64,000 nt of DNA, from contig NZ_JARFJD010000002.1 of NCBI RefSeq assembly GCF_029087225.1, positions 434,001-498,000 of the forward strand, given 5' to 3'. The stretch is from Limnobacter olei (GTDB lineage Bacteria > Pseudomonadota > Gammaproteobacteria > Burkholderiales > Burkholderiaceae_B). This document shows, one piece after another, positions 26,719 through 34,209 of this stretch; the first letter of the stretch is position 1; the number at the start of each line of letters is the position of its first letter. A program made the position numbers and the translations under genes. The notes beneath the pieces are model-generated. The model saw only the letters and a list, made by a program, of their open reading frames with translations, was not told the DNA's origin and did no database searches.

Positions 26719-27480
26719 ATGCAAGTTAAACAGATCGCAATCGTTGCAGCCATCGCTTCCTCTTTCGCAATGCCCATGACAGCTCAGGCTTCTGACATTG
26801 CTACCCTGAACGGCTGGGGTGCTTTGTTCGCAGCCGCACATTCAGGTCAGCAGGCTTCTGCCCAAGGTCAGGCACAAGGTGAAATCAAGGTCAGCCTGTT
26901 CCAGCGCCAGCAACCTCCCGCAGCCCAACCTGCTCCTGAAGCAACACCACAGCCGACACCAGTGGCTGAACCCACACCCACCAACGAACCAGCCCCAACC
27001 GCTGAAGCCCCGGAAATGGAAAAACCCGAGGCAGGCGACCAAACAGCCTCTACAGGTGACAACGTGGGTGAATCTGCCGAAGCAGGTCAAGACAATGCCG
27101 GCAAGGCAACAGCGTCAGCCAGCGCAAGCGTAAGCGCGACAATTGAGCTGGGCGGAGGCCAAAGTGCCCAGATGATGAACAAGGTAGACAGCGTTTATCA
27201 AACAGCAGGCACAGTGGTTGAAGGTGTTGCCGGTGGTGTGTTCGGCACGGTGCAAAACGTGGCCGACAAAACTTCGGGTACCTCAATGGCGGCGGACATG
27301 TCCAACACTGGTTCAATGGATATCGCGGGCTTGGCTACAGCATCGATGGCTGGCAATATGAGCGCAACAGCCAGCATGATGAATGCGGGCCAGTTGGGCG
27401 CAATTACTGCCATGACTTCAAGCCTGATCCAAAACGTGATTGCTTCCCGCCCAGCTTCATTGACAGGCTTGCTGCGTTAA
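26719..27480 (+). CDS. Exported low-complexity protein, unknown function
   Basis: I do not recognise this 253-residue protein. A clear signal peptide covers residues 1-24, ending AQA before SD. A linker at about residues 66-115 is rich in Pro, Thr, Glu and Ala. The C-terminal half is rich in Ala, Ser, Gly, Thr and Met, with repeated short runs such as ATASMAGNMSATASMMNAG, and has no cysteine at all. It is likely periplasmic, surface-attached or secreted. AGGAG lies a few bases before the ATG at 26719 and a strong terminator follows, so it is a single-gene transcription unit. The 140 bases upstream contain CTAGCTAG but no promoter I can name. Confidence 0.75.
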   Translation: MQVKQIAIVAAIASSFAMPMTAQASDIATLNGWGALFAAAHSGQQASAQGQAQGEIKVSLFQRQQPPAAQPAPEATPQPTPVAEPTPTNEPAPTAEAPEMEKPEAGDQTASTGDNVGESAEAGQDNAGKATASASASVSATIELGGGQSAQMMNKVDSVYQTAGTVVEGVAGGVFGTVQNVADKTSGTSMAADMSNTGSMDIAGLATASMAGNMSATASMMNAGQLGAITAMTSSLIQNVIASRPASLTGLLR

Positions 27481-27501
27481 TCGCAAGCGAAGCGCTGAGA
27501 G

Positions 27502-27535
27502 CCCTTGCTGGTGATAGTCATCAGCAAGGGTTTTT
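27502..27535 (+). terminator. Strong Rho-independent terminator after the exported protein gene
   Basis: The 13-base arm starting CCCTTGCTGG at 27502 pairs with the arm ending CAGCAAGGG at 27530, with one G-U pair and a 3-base loop, followed by TTTTT. Confidence 0.9.
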
Positions 27536-27563
27536 GGTTCAGTGAAATTGAGTTCAGCAAATA

Positions 27564-28157
27564 TTAAGCGTGTTGGGATAGAAAGAAAGCCACCACTTTG
27601 TCTGAGAGCGTGTCCAGGTTGTCGCCCTTCTTGGGCTTGTACCAAGTCACCATGAAGTTCATGGCACCCAATACCATCAAGCGCGCAAACTTGGTGTCCC
27701 CACCCAGAAAACCTGCATTGTGCAAGCCGTTCACAGCATTTTGCCAAATGGCGTCGTATTCATCTTTGGTTGCAATCAGCCTGCGCTGATGTACCTCGTC
27801 CAGGCAACGCCAGTTGTAAAGCATCACTGGAATGAAGTCATTGCCGTCTTCGAGAATAATGCTGAGGTGCACTTTCACTAGGGCACGAAACTGCGCATCG
27901 GCCGGCAAGTTGGGCTTGACGACAGCACGGGTTTTTTCAAGCCCCTGGCGCAAGCCTTCCTCAACCACCGCCACCAAAATATCTTGCTTGCTGGCAAAGT
28001 GATAAAAGGGGCTGCCGCACTGCATACCGACCGCATTGGCAATGGCCCGCATGCTGGCACCATCGTAGCCCTTGTCGCGAAACAGCTTCGCGGCTGCACG
28101 AACAATGTCGCCACGCCGCCCGTCATCGTGTTTTTGTTCTTTCAATACTCTAGCCAC
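27564..28157 (-). CDS. TetR/AcrR-family regulator
   Basis: This 197-residue regulator has the TetR DNA-binding domain: GDIVRAAAKLFRDKGYDGASM followed by RAIANAVGMQCGSPFYHFASKQ. The C-terminal domain has LEDGNDFIPVMLYNWRC, typical of the broad fatty-acid and acyl-CoA responsive group. I chose the GTG at 28157 because AAGGA lies 7 bases before it and the gene then begins 14 bases after the acetyltransferase stop. The longer frame from 28238 would overlap that gene by 67 bases. It is the last gene of a three-gene operon whose upstream region carries the site at 28851, also found before the AtuA-family gene. It is the best candidate to bind both. Confidence 0.88.
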   Translation of the reverse strand: MARVLKEQKHDDGRRGDIVRAAAKLFRDKGYDGASMRAIANAVGMQCGSPFYHFASKQDILVAVVEEGLRQGLEKTRAVVKPNLPADAQFRALVKVHLSIILEDGNDFIPVMLYNWRCLDEVHQRRLIATKDEYDAIWQNAVNGLHNAGFLGGDTKFARLMVLGAMNFMVTWYKPKKGDNLDTLSDKVVAFFLSQHA

Positions 28158-28171
28158 AACCCAGTCCTTTT

Positions 28172-28594
28172 TTATGTTGTCAGGTTTCGCACCATCCACT
28201 GGTGGGGTATTCCCACTTCCATGTGAGCATCGCCACACGGTGCAAATCCATGTCGACTGTAAAATTCGATCGCCTGCTGCTGCGCGCTCAGGCGCACCTG
28301 CGGCAAATTGTTCTCTTTGGCCACTGCAAGCAAAGCCAGCAACATGGCGCTACCTATTCCCTGGCTTCTGAATTCAGGGAGTACCGCCATACGGCCAATT
28401 TTTCCTTCAGGCAACAACCTTGCTGTACCCACAGGCGTGCCACCTAGCCAAGCAAGCACATGTGTAGAAACCGAGTCGTGTTCATCCCATTCTTCGGATT
28501 CATCAATGCCCTGCTCTTGAACAAAAACAGAACGGCGAATGGAACTGGCCCACTCGCCGTTGATCAACCAACTGGAACAGTCAATCCGAATCAA
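28172..28594 (-). CDS. GNAT-family N-acetyltransferase
   Basis: This 140-residue protein has the GNAT fold with the acetyl-CoA loop GRMAVLPEFRSQGIGSAML at about residues 67-85, the N-terminal IRRSVFVQEQGI and the C-terminal QQQAIEFYSRHGF. This N-terminal pattern occurs in the ElaA/YjcF-like subgroup. The substrate is unknown. The start read here is a TTG at 28594, 8 bases after the stop of the 70-residue protein gene. The start codon is therefore less sure than the frame. It lies in one operon with that gene and the TetR gene. Confidence 0.85.
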   Translation of the reverse strand: MIRIDCSSWLINGEWASSIRRSVFVQEQGIDESEEWDEHDSVSTHVLAWLGGTPVGTARLLPEGKIGRMAVLPEFRSQGIGSAMLLALLAVAKENNLPQVRLSAQQQAIEFYSRHGFAPCGDAHMEVGIPHQWMVRNLTT

Positions 28595-28602
28595 CGAATC
28601 GA

Positions 28603-28815
28603 TCAGCCCAATGCGGCGAATTCAGCATCAACTGCTTCCAGCATTTCCTGGGTAATCAAACCACCAGAAAAATTGGCCACAACAGCCAATGGGAAACCTT
28701 TGCCCATGCCGATTTGCGGGTGTGTGGAAATGCCGGGCATGTGTTTTTCCAAAATTGCTGCGGTTTGGGGGTTGTCCAGCAAATCGCCCAGTTTGGATTG
28801 GGTTGAGAAAGCCAT
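28603..28815 (-). CDS. 70-residue helical domain protein, unknown function
   Basis: This small cytoplasmic protein reads SKLGDLLDNPQTAAILEKHM at residues 6-25, then a glycine-rich middle and ITQEMLEAVDAEFAAL at the end. The pattern of a leucine-rich helix ending in an EKHMPG turn resembles the small helical domain seen at the C-terminus of some bacterial glycosidases, and also recalls DUF1858. Here it stands alone. It has no cysteine and no signal peptide. GGAGACG lies before the ATG at 28815. It leads an operon with an acetyltransferase and a TetR regulator. Confidence 0.65.
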   Translation of the reverse strand: MAFSTQSKLGDLLDNPQTAAILEKHMPGISTHPQIGMGKGFPLAVVANFSGGLITQEMLEAVDAEFAALG

Positions 28816-28849
28816 GTAAATCGTCTCCTAGAATTTTAAATGAACCCAC

Positions 28850-28871
28850 AATTCAAACAAACGCTTGAATT
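28850..28871. promoter_or_regulatory. Operator-like site upstream of the 70-residue protein/GNAT/TetR operon
   Basis: AATTCAA at 28850-28856 is inverted as TTGAATT at 28865-28871 around 8 bases. The stretch 28851-28868 (ATTCAAACAAACGCTTGA) equals the site at 24724-24741 in 15 of 18 positions with the same spacing. It lies 36-56 bases before the start codon of the first gene, where a repressor would act. Confidence 0.6.
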
Positions 28872-28898
28872 ATTTCCTCATTCTAGACCAAGAATCGA

Positions 28899-29558
28899 TC
28901 AGCTGTAACGCTTTTTCAACGCAGCCACTGCCTCGTTGTAAATCTTGTCGAGGTCTTTGGGATCCGAGATGGAAATTTGAAGGTTTCGCACAATGCCATC
29001 TTTCAGGCTATACAACCAACCATGCACCGTGAGGTCTTGTCCGCGCTCCCACGCATCCTCGATCAAGGTGCTCTCGCACAGATGTTTCACCTGTTCAATC
29101 ACGTTCAATTCGCACAGTTGATCATGGCATTTCTGCTCAAGGGCTGCGTCGCAAGTAACAAGCCCGTGTCTGCGCGCCAACTGGTGAATGGGACGAACCC
29201 ATGCATCGGCCAAACCCACCCTGTCGCCCCGCATGGCCATGCGCACGCCCGAGCAGCCGTAGTGACCACACACAATGATGTGTTTCACCTTCAAAAACTC
29301 CACTGCAAACTGCGTGGCCGATTGGCCGTTCAAATCGCCATGAAACACCTGATTGGCCACGTTGCGGTGTACAAAAACTTCGCCGGGCTGCAAATTGACA
29401 ATCGTGTTGGCTGGCACACGGCTGTCGGAACAACCAATCCAGAAATACTCCGGAGATTGCTGATTCTCAAGGCGTTTGAAAAATTCGGGGTCTTTGTCCA
29501 CTTGAGCCGCAGCCCAGGTTTGGTTGGCATCAAGAAGGTGTGAAAGGTCTTTGGACAC
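28899..29558 (-). CDS. can: Beta-class carbonic anhydrase
   Basis: Carbonic anhydrase interconverts carbon dioxide and bicarbonate in the cytoplasm. In this 219-residue protein the zinc ligands are C43 in IGCSDSRVPAN and H99/C102 in VCGHYGCSGV, with the Asp/Arg pair D45/R47. The length is normal for the E. coli Can type. The start is a GTG at 29558. It appears to be a single gene, upstream of the operator region at 28850 and downstream of an outer-membrane-like protein gene on the same strand. Confidence 0.95.
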   Translation of the reverse strand: MSKDLSHLLDANQTWAAAQVDKDPEFFKRLENQQSPEYFWIGCSDSRVPANTIVNLQPGEVFVHRNVANQVFHGDLNGQSATQFAVEFLKVKHIIVCGHYGCSGVRMAMRGDRVGLADAWVRPIHQLARRHGLVTCDAALEQKCHDQLCELNVIEQVKHLCESTLIEDAWERGQDLTVHGWLYSLKDGIVRNLQISISDPKDLDKIYNEAVAALKKRYS

Positions 29559-29680
29559 GGTGTTCGCCTGTTGGAGTCAAGGCCCTCATTTTAATGCAGC
29601 GCAGCATGAAGTGGCATTGGGGAGAGCCCGAGGTGACGCTTTTGCATCACCTCAGGATCACCAGAATCTATATCCTGATT

Positions 29681-30457
29681 TTATTCAACCTGTGACACGT
29701 AGCTGACGGACAGAACATCGTCTGGGCTGGCCGTGCTGCGGCCTTTGGTATAACCAAACTGCAGGGCTGAAGTGGTGTCCAGCGCATACACGGCTGAAAT
29801 TGCCCTTTCCTTGCGCTTCTCGGTGCCTGCCAGCAGTTCATCCCGCTGAGAGGTGGTCAGGTTGATGAACAAAGAATCACCCAAGGGGAAATTCACGCCC
29901 ACGGTGGCGTAGTTGCCATTGAGCAAAGGGAGCTCAGGGGTATCCCCGTAGTACTGCCGACCCAGCACTGCGGTCAGTCCAAAACCATTGTTAAAGCGAT
30001 AGGCCAGGTCAGTCTGAATGCCGTAGTCTGTCTTGCCTGTGCCAAGCCCCCGGTCTTCATTGCCAGTTGCAATTTTCACCAAGCCTGTTGCCGACATGGC
30101 AAAGCCCTTGGTTTGAATGCCGCCGATAATATCGGTAGTGTATGTGGCCACCATGTCACCCAAGCCTTGCTCACTGCGACGTGCCGGGCCATTGGTACCT
30201 GTCACCGTGCCTGCCACCAGGGTACCAGGACCTTCCAGTGAAATGTAGGGCACAAACAGGGAAGCGCGATACCCCTCGCCTACCAGGGTTGCACCCAAGG
30301 TGAAGGATCGGGCCTTGATTTCCTGTGGTTGACCAAACTTGCCCGACAAACTGTCGAAGCTATAGGTCATGAGCAAGCCCGGAGGGGCTGCAATTGCTGT
30401 AGTGCCGGCTGCTGTCAAAGTGCAGGCCAATGCGAGTCGAATAAAAGAATGCCCCAT
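29681..30457 (-). CDS. Outer-membrane beta-barrel-like exported protein
   Basis: This 258-residue protein has a signal peptide (residues 1-23, ending AIA) and then alternating strands such as ARSFTLGATLVGEGYRASLFVPYISL, with a C-terminus ending in VSYVSQVE. This pattern fits a beta-barrel, similar to the MetA-pathway phenol degradation or transporter-like outer membrane proteins. GGAGAC lies before the ATG at 30457, which is preferred over the longer frame at 30493. It is a lone gene; the 96 bases upstream to the spy-like gene are AT-rich. The cargo, if any, is unknown. Confidence 0.72.
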   Translation of the reverse strand: MGHSFIRLALACTLTAAGTTAIAAPPGLLMTYSFDSLSGKFGQPQEIKARSFTLGATLVGEGYRASLFVPYISLEGPGTLVAGTVTGTNGPARRSEQGLGDMVATYTTDIIGGIQTKGFAMSATGLVKIATGNEDRGLGTGKTDYGIQTDLAYRFNNGFGLTAVLGRQYYGDTPELPLLNGNYATVGVNFPLGDSLFINLTTSQRDELLAGTEKRKERAISAVYALDTTSALQFGYTKGRSTASPDDVLSVSYVSQVE

Positions 30458-30553
30458 TAACTGTCTCCTTTTTTTGGAACAGTATAGGGGCAAAAGTGCT
30501 ACTACTGGGATACTTCAAAAGGTGGTTGGGAAAGTACCTACAAAATTCAGGTA

Positions 30554-31063
30554 TTACATGGCATTACTTGCACTCTCCGCCTTGCGTTTGTTGTAGCGAT
30601 CCTTCATTTTCTCTTTCCATTCGGCCCGAATCACTTTGGCCTTTTCGCGCTGCTCGGGAGTCAACACCTTATAAATTTCGTGCTGGGTACGCAGCATGCT
30701 CAATTTGGTAGCACGTTCCTGTTCCTGTTGCTGGGCAATCAGTCGCTCCGCTTTGGCAGCATCGAATGTGTCTTGCTCAACAATCGATTTCATCTCTTCG
30801 CGGTGTGCACGGCGATCGCTCATGGCTGCTTTCATTTCGGTCCTTTGCTTGTCCATAATCTGTTTCACCTGCGCCTGTTGGGCCTCAGTCAAATCAAGCT
30901 GTTTCAACATGCCCATCCCGCCATGCTTGTGGTGATGACGCATTTCTGAATGTTGCTTTTTGCCACCCTCCTCGTGATGACCTGCGTACGCACTCATGGG
31001 AATCGCCATGGCCATTGCAGTGACAGCAATCATTTTCTGGATGGTCAATCTGGATACATTCAT
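30554..31063 (-). CDS. Spy/CpxP-family periplasmic protein
   Basis: This 169-residue protein has a signal peptide (residues 1-27, ending AYA), a His-rich stretch (HHEEGGKKQHSEMRHHHKHG), and two LTxxQ motifs, LTEAQQAQV and LTPEQREKA, which mark the Spy/CpxP family of periplasmic chaperones and stress sensors. The chain is highly charged and helical. AAGGAG precedes the ATG at 31063. It is divergent from a CpxRA-like pair, with GTAAA-type CpxR boxes between them, so control by that system is well supported. The histidines may bind metal. Confidence 0.9.
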   Translation of the reverse strand: MNVSRLTIQKMIAVTAMAMAIPMSAYAGHHEEGGKKQHSEMRHHHKHGGMGMLKQLDLTEAQQAQVKQIMDKQRTEMKAAMSDRRAHREEMKSIVEQDTFDAAKAERLIAQQQEQERATKLSMLRTQHEIYKVLTPEQREKAKVIRAEWKEKMKDRYNKRKAESASNAM

Positions 31064-31111
31064 TTGTCTACTCCTTGTGTAATGGACAACTGCATTGTGC
31101 AAAACCGGCTT

Positions 31112-31147
31112 GTAAACGAGGATGTAAGCTGTGTAAAGATGGGTAAA
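31112..31147. promoter_or_regulatory. CpxR-type box(es) between spy-like gene and cpxR
   Basis: GTAAA at 31133-31137 and GTAAA at 31143-31147 are separated by exactly five bases, the CpxR consensus GTAAA-N5-GTAAA. Further copies are GTAAA at 31112 and GTAAG at 31124, giving about one half site per helical turn. They lie in the divergent promoter region and could serve both sides. A GTTTGCAAAC palindrome follows at 31150-31159. Confidence 0.75.
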
Positions 31148-31199
31148 GCGTTTGCAAACAAGTGCGCATCAACCCAGGCTGCCTAGTAATATTGAAGCC

Positions 31200-31886
31200 A
31201 TGACGAAAATACTTCATATCGACGACGACATTGAACTGGGCGAAATGCTGTGCGAATACTTGCGCGGTGAAGGCTTTGAGGCAGAGCATTGCGCAAATCC
31301 AATTGAGGGTTTAAAAAAACTGGCTGACGATCAATACCAACTGGTGGTGCTCGATGTCATGATGCCGCAGCAAAGTGGGCTTGAAACCCTGAAACAGATT
31401 CGCCTGAAGTACAACACCCCAGTGTTGATGCTGACTGCGCGGGGCGACAATATTGACCGCATTGTGGGGTTGGAGCTGGGTGCCGACGACTACGTACCCA
31501 AACCTTGCCTGCCCCGTGAAATTGTGGCCCGTGTCCGCGCAATTTTACGGCGCGCCAGTGATTCCAACAATGCGCCGAAGCAGGCTCTTCAGTTGGGCCC
31601 ACTGGAGGTGCAGCCCGCCAAACGCAAGGTGCTGTTACACGGCAACGAGGTAGAGCTGACAAGTGCCGAGTTTAATTTGCTGGAGGTTTTGGCCAGCCAT
31701 GCAGGCCAGGTGGTCAGCAAGGCGGTGCTGAGTGAGCAGGGATTGGGTCGCCCGCTGGAGCGGTTTGACCGCAGCATTGATGTGCACTTAAGCAGCCTGC
31801 GCAACAAGCTTAATCTGAACGACGAGCGACTGCCCTTGACCCTCCACACCATTCGCGGGCAGGGCTATCAGCTCAGTCTCGATTAG
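31200..31886 (+). CDS. cpxR: OmpR-family response regulator, CpxR-like
   Basis: This 228-residue regulator has a receiver domain (IDDD at residues 7-10, phosphorylated D52 in VVLDVMMP, then LTARGDNIDRIVGLELGADDYVPKP) and a C-terminal winged helix of OmpR type (ELTSAEFNLLEVLASHAGQVVSK and SIDVHLSSLRNKL). The ATG at 31200 matches the family start; the ribosome site is weak. The kinase gene follows 14 bases downstream. CpxR-type boxes lie 53-88 bases upstream, next to the spy-like gene, which supports an envelope-stress role. The Cpx name rests on this context. Confidence 0.88.
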   Translation: MTKILHIDDDIELGEMLCEYLRGEGFEAEHCANPIEGLKKLADDQYQLVVLDVMMPQQSGLETLKQIRLKYNTPVLMLTARGDNIDRIVGLELGADDYVPKPCLPREIVARVRAILRRASDSNNAPKQALQLGPLEVQPAKRKVLLHGNEVELTSAEFNLLEVLASHAGQVVSKAVLSEQGLGRPLERFDRSIDVHLSSLRNKLNLNDERLPLTLHTIRGQGYQLSLD

Positions 31887-31900
31887 CCAGGGCTGCATTC

Positions 31901-33316
31901 ATGGGCAAGTTGTTCTGGAAATTCTTCTTTGGTTTTTGGTTGTGCCTGATCGCTGCGGCTGTGGCCACCGGGACAGCGTTATACCTGATACGGGAGAAAC
32001 CCGCCAGCAGCGACATTGCTGAAGGCCCGCGCGCACAGTTCATGCTGGAGACCATTCAAGAAGTACTCGAAGGCAAAGGGCCCGATGCCCTGCGGGACCT
32101 GCTGGACCGCAACCGCCAGCGAACCGGCAACGCCATACCGGTGTTTGCGGTGTCGAGCGAAGGCGAGGAGATTTTAAGCCGCGAGGTGCCTGAGAATATT
32201 CAGCAACGGATTACCGCCTTGTTCAACAACAACGAGCCAACCGAGCAGGGTATCTTGAGAGTCACCGCACAAGATCAGTCGCAATGGATTCTTTTCATTC
32301 CACGCAATCGTCGCCATCCAGAACCAGCAAATACTGTCAATCCAAACACTGGCGAACCCGAACAAACTCACAGTGAAAAGCGCAAGCAACGTGAGGCGCT
32401 CGAGCCGCCACTTCCACCCCTCCCCGGCGCGGGTTTGTTTGCCGCGTTTTTGGCCAGCCTTTTATTTGCCGGGGTATTGGCTTATACATTCAGCAGGCCG
32501 TTGAACACTCTGAAAAATGCGTTCAGGGAAGCGGGCAAGGGTCGATTGGGTGTGCGCATCTCAAACGGCCACAAAACCGGTAAAAAACGCAGCGATGAAA
32601 TTGGGGAATTACTCAGTGGTTTTGACCACATGGCTGAAGAAATTGAAACCCGCATTGAACAACAGAAAGCCCTGCTGCATGATGTGTCGCATGAACTTCG
32701 CTCGCCATTGGCACGCCTGAATCTGGCCGTAGGCCTTGCCCGCCAGAACCCCGAACAGCTGGACACCAGCTTGAGCCGCATTGAAACCGAGGCAGAAAGA
32801 CTGGACAACCTGATCGGACAACTGCTCAACCTGTCTCGACTCGACTCCAAGCAAAACCCGGAAAGCAACCGCGAACACAATGTGATTGAATTGCTGTTGG
32901 CCGTGGTGGATGACGCGCAATTTGAAGCCGAACAACAGAACAAACAAGTGTTGTTCAACAGCCGGGTAAAACGATGGCGTTTGAACTGCGATGCTGAAAG
33001 CCTGCAAGGCGCGTTCGACAATATTATTCGCAATGCGATCAAGCACACACCAGCCAACACAGCCGTGAGCATCGATTGTTCGCTTCAGGAAAAACAGTTG
33101 CGCATTGAAATCAGGGATCAAGGCCCGGGTGTGCCCGCCGCGCTGCTGCCCAAACTGTTCACTCCATTTTTCAAGCATGGAGAACACTCAGGCCATGGTC
33201 TGGGTTTGGCAATCGCCAAGAAGTCGATTCAGCGTGTGAATGGGGTACTTGGCGCACGCAACTGTGCGCCGACCGGCTTGCTCGTGTGCATTGAATTGCC
33301 AGGCAAGGGCACTTAG
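31901..33316 (+). CDS. cpxA: Sensor histidine kinase, CpxA-like
   Basis: This 471-residue membrane kinase has a first helix at about residues 5-29, a periplasmic part of some 140 residues, a second helix at 176-197, a HAMP linker, the dimerisation and phosphorylation helix with H264 in HDVSHELRSPLARLNL, and an ATPase domain with NIIRNAIKH (374-382), DQGPGVP (406-412) and GHGLGLAIA. It pairs with the response regulator 14 bases upstream. The periplasmic part has a Pro-rich stretch just before the second helix. Its end overlaps the convergent DUF429 gene by 4 bases. Confidence 0.9.
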   Translation: MGKLFWKFFFGFWLCLIAAAVATGTALYLIREKPASSDIAEGPRAQFMLETIQEVLEGKGPDALRDLLDRNRQRTGNAIPVFAVSSEGEEILSREVPENIQQRITALFNNNEPTEQGILRVTAQDQSQWILFIPRNRRHPEPANTVNPNTGEPEQTHSEKRKQREALEPPLPPLPGAGLFAAFLASLLFAGVLAYTFSRPLNTLKNAFREAGKGRLGVRISNGHKTGKKRSDEIGELLSGFDHMAEEIETRIEQQKALLHDVSHELRSPLARLNLAVGLARQNPEQLDTSLSRIETEAERLDNLIGQLLNLSRLDSKQNPESNREHNVIELLLAVVDDAQFEAEQQNKQVLFNSRVKRWRLNCDAESLQGAFDNIIRNAIKHTPANTAVSIDCSLQEKQLRIEIRDQGPGVPAALLPKLFTPFFKHGEHSGHGLGLAIAKKSIQRVNGVLGARNCAPTGLLVCIELPGKGT

Positions 33317-34209
33317 GGCGTCACACCCGCTATCCAGCCTTCCACAGGATCGATTAACTTGGGCAAACCGAAATTGGAATCGGCTCGTTTTGCAGCCCAC
33401 CCGGCGACCAAGCAACACAACACTGCATCCAGGTGATCGGCCTTGACATCGTCAAGCAACTTCGCGCGCAAATAAGGCCGCACTTGCACCTTGATACCGA
33501 ACAACATGCCCTCTTCCAAAGCACACAGCAGCTCGGAACGGGCCATTCGGCGATCCGCTGTGTCTTTCTTCGGATCATCGCTTTTGTAGCTGGCGCGGTT
33601 CAATACCTTGCGAGCCAGGTAGCCGGGGTAGGCTTCCAAGGCCACGCGTGTGGGGTCGCCACGTTGCATGCCTGGGATATGAACGCCTGTTTTCATCAAC
33701 AACGGTGCGCCCGCGTGCAGCATGTAGGCCACCGGCGGGTTCACCCACTTCATCGAAGGCGAGGAGCCCGCAGGGCCATCGCACTCGCGGTGCGCAAACT
33801 TATGCCCCGCAGGCCGTGCATCACACCAGGCTTTGAAGGTGGCGCGAATTTGCTCGCGGCTTAGCGCACTGTAGTAACTGATCAGATTTTCCCAGGCCTT
33901 GAAGTCGGTACGCCCGGCACCTGGCCACTTCAAACCTTCGACCAGTTTGCGCGACAAACCGAACGGCATGTCAATCGCAGCCACAAACCCCAACTGTTCC
34001 AAAGGCCCGGCTGCGCGCTCGAATTTTCCAAACGCCTGCGGCCCCTCTTTTAACAGGGTTTCAAACTCGCCCAGCGTGGTCAGCGACATCAGTTCATCAA
34101 CCGCCAGCACAGCGCCTTGCCAATGGCCCACAGCCACAGCAATCGGCTTTTTCTTGGTGGGGCTGCTGGAAAAATCAATGCCGAGCAAGCGACTGTTTTC
34201 GGGATTCAA
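33313..34209 (-). CDS. DUF429 (RNase H-like predicted nuclease) protein coupled to the DNA ligase gene
   Basis: This 298-residue protein has the DUF429 opening LLGIDFSSSPTKKKPIAV, a first strand with a metal-type aspartate, then FVAAIDMPFGLSR, and near the end DDVKADHLDAVLCCLVAGWAA, where further acidic residues fall. The family is predicted to have an RNase H-like fold and nuclease activity, not proven. The ATG overlaps the ligase stop by 4 bases (ATGA at 34206-34209), so the two are translationally coupled. DUF429 is not among the standard ligase-associated partners I know. It converges with the cpxA-like gene. Confidence 0.82.
   Translation of the reverse strand: MNPENSRLLGIDFSSSPTKKKPIAVAVGHWQGAVLAVDELMSLTTLGEFETLLKEGPQAFGKFERAAGPLEQLGFVAAIDMPFGLSRKLVEGLKWPGAGRTDFKAWENLISYYSALSREQIRATFKAWCDARPAGHKFAHRECDGPAGSSPSMKWVNPPVAYMLHAGAPLLMKTGVHIPGMQRGDPTRVALEAYPGYLARKVLNRASYKSDDPKKDTADRRMARSELLCALEEGMLFGIKVQVRPYLRAKLLDDVKADHLDAVLCCLVAGWAAKRADSNFGLPKLIDPVEGWIAGVTP

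Noticed and set aside
29630-29653. GAGGTGA / TCACCTC hairpin between carbonic anhydrase and outer-membrane-like genes
   Set aside because: Seven-base stem with a 10-base loop and no T run; too weak for a terminator call.
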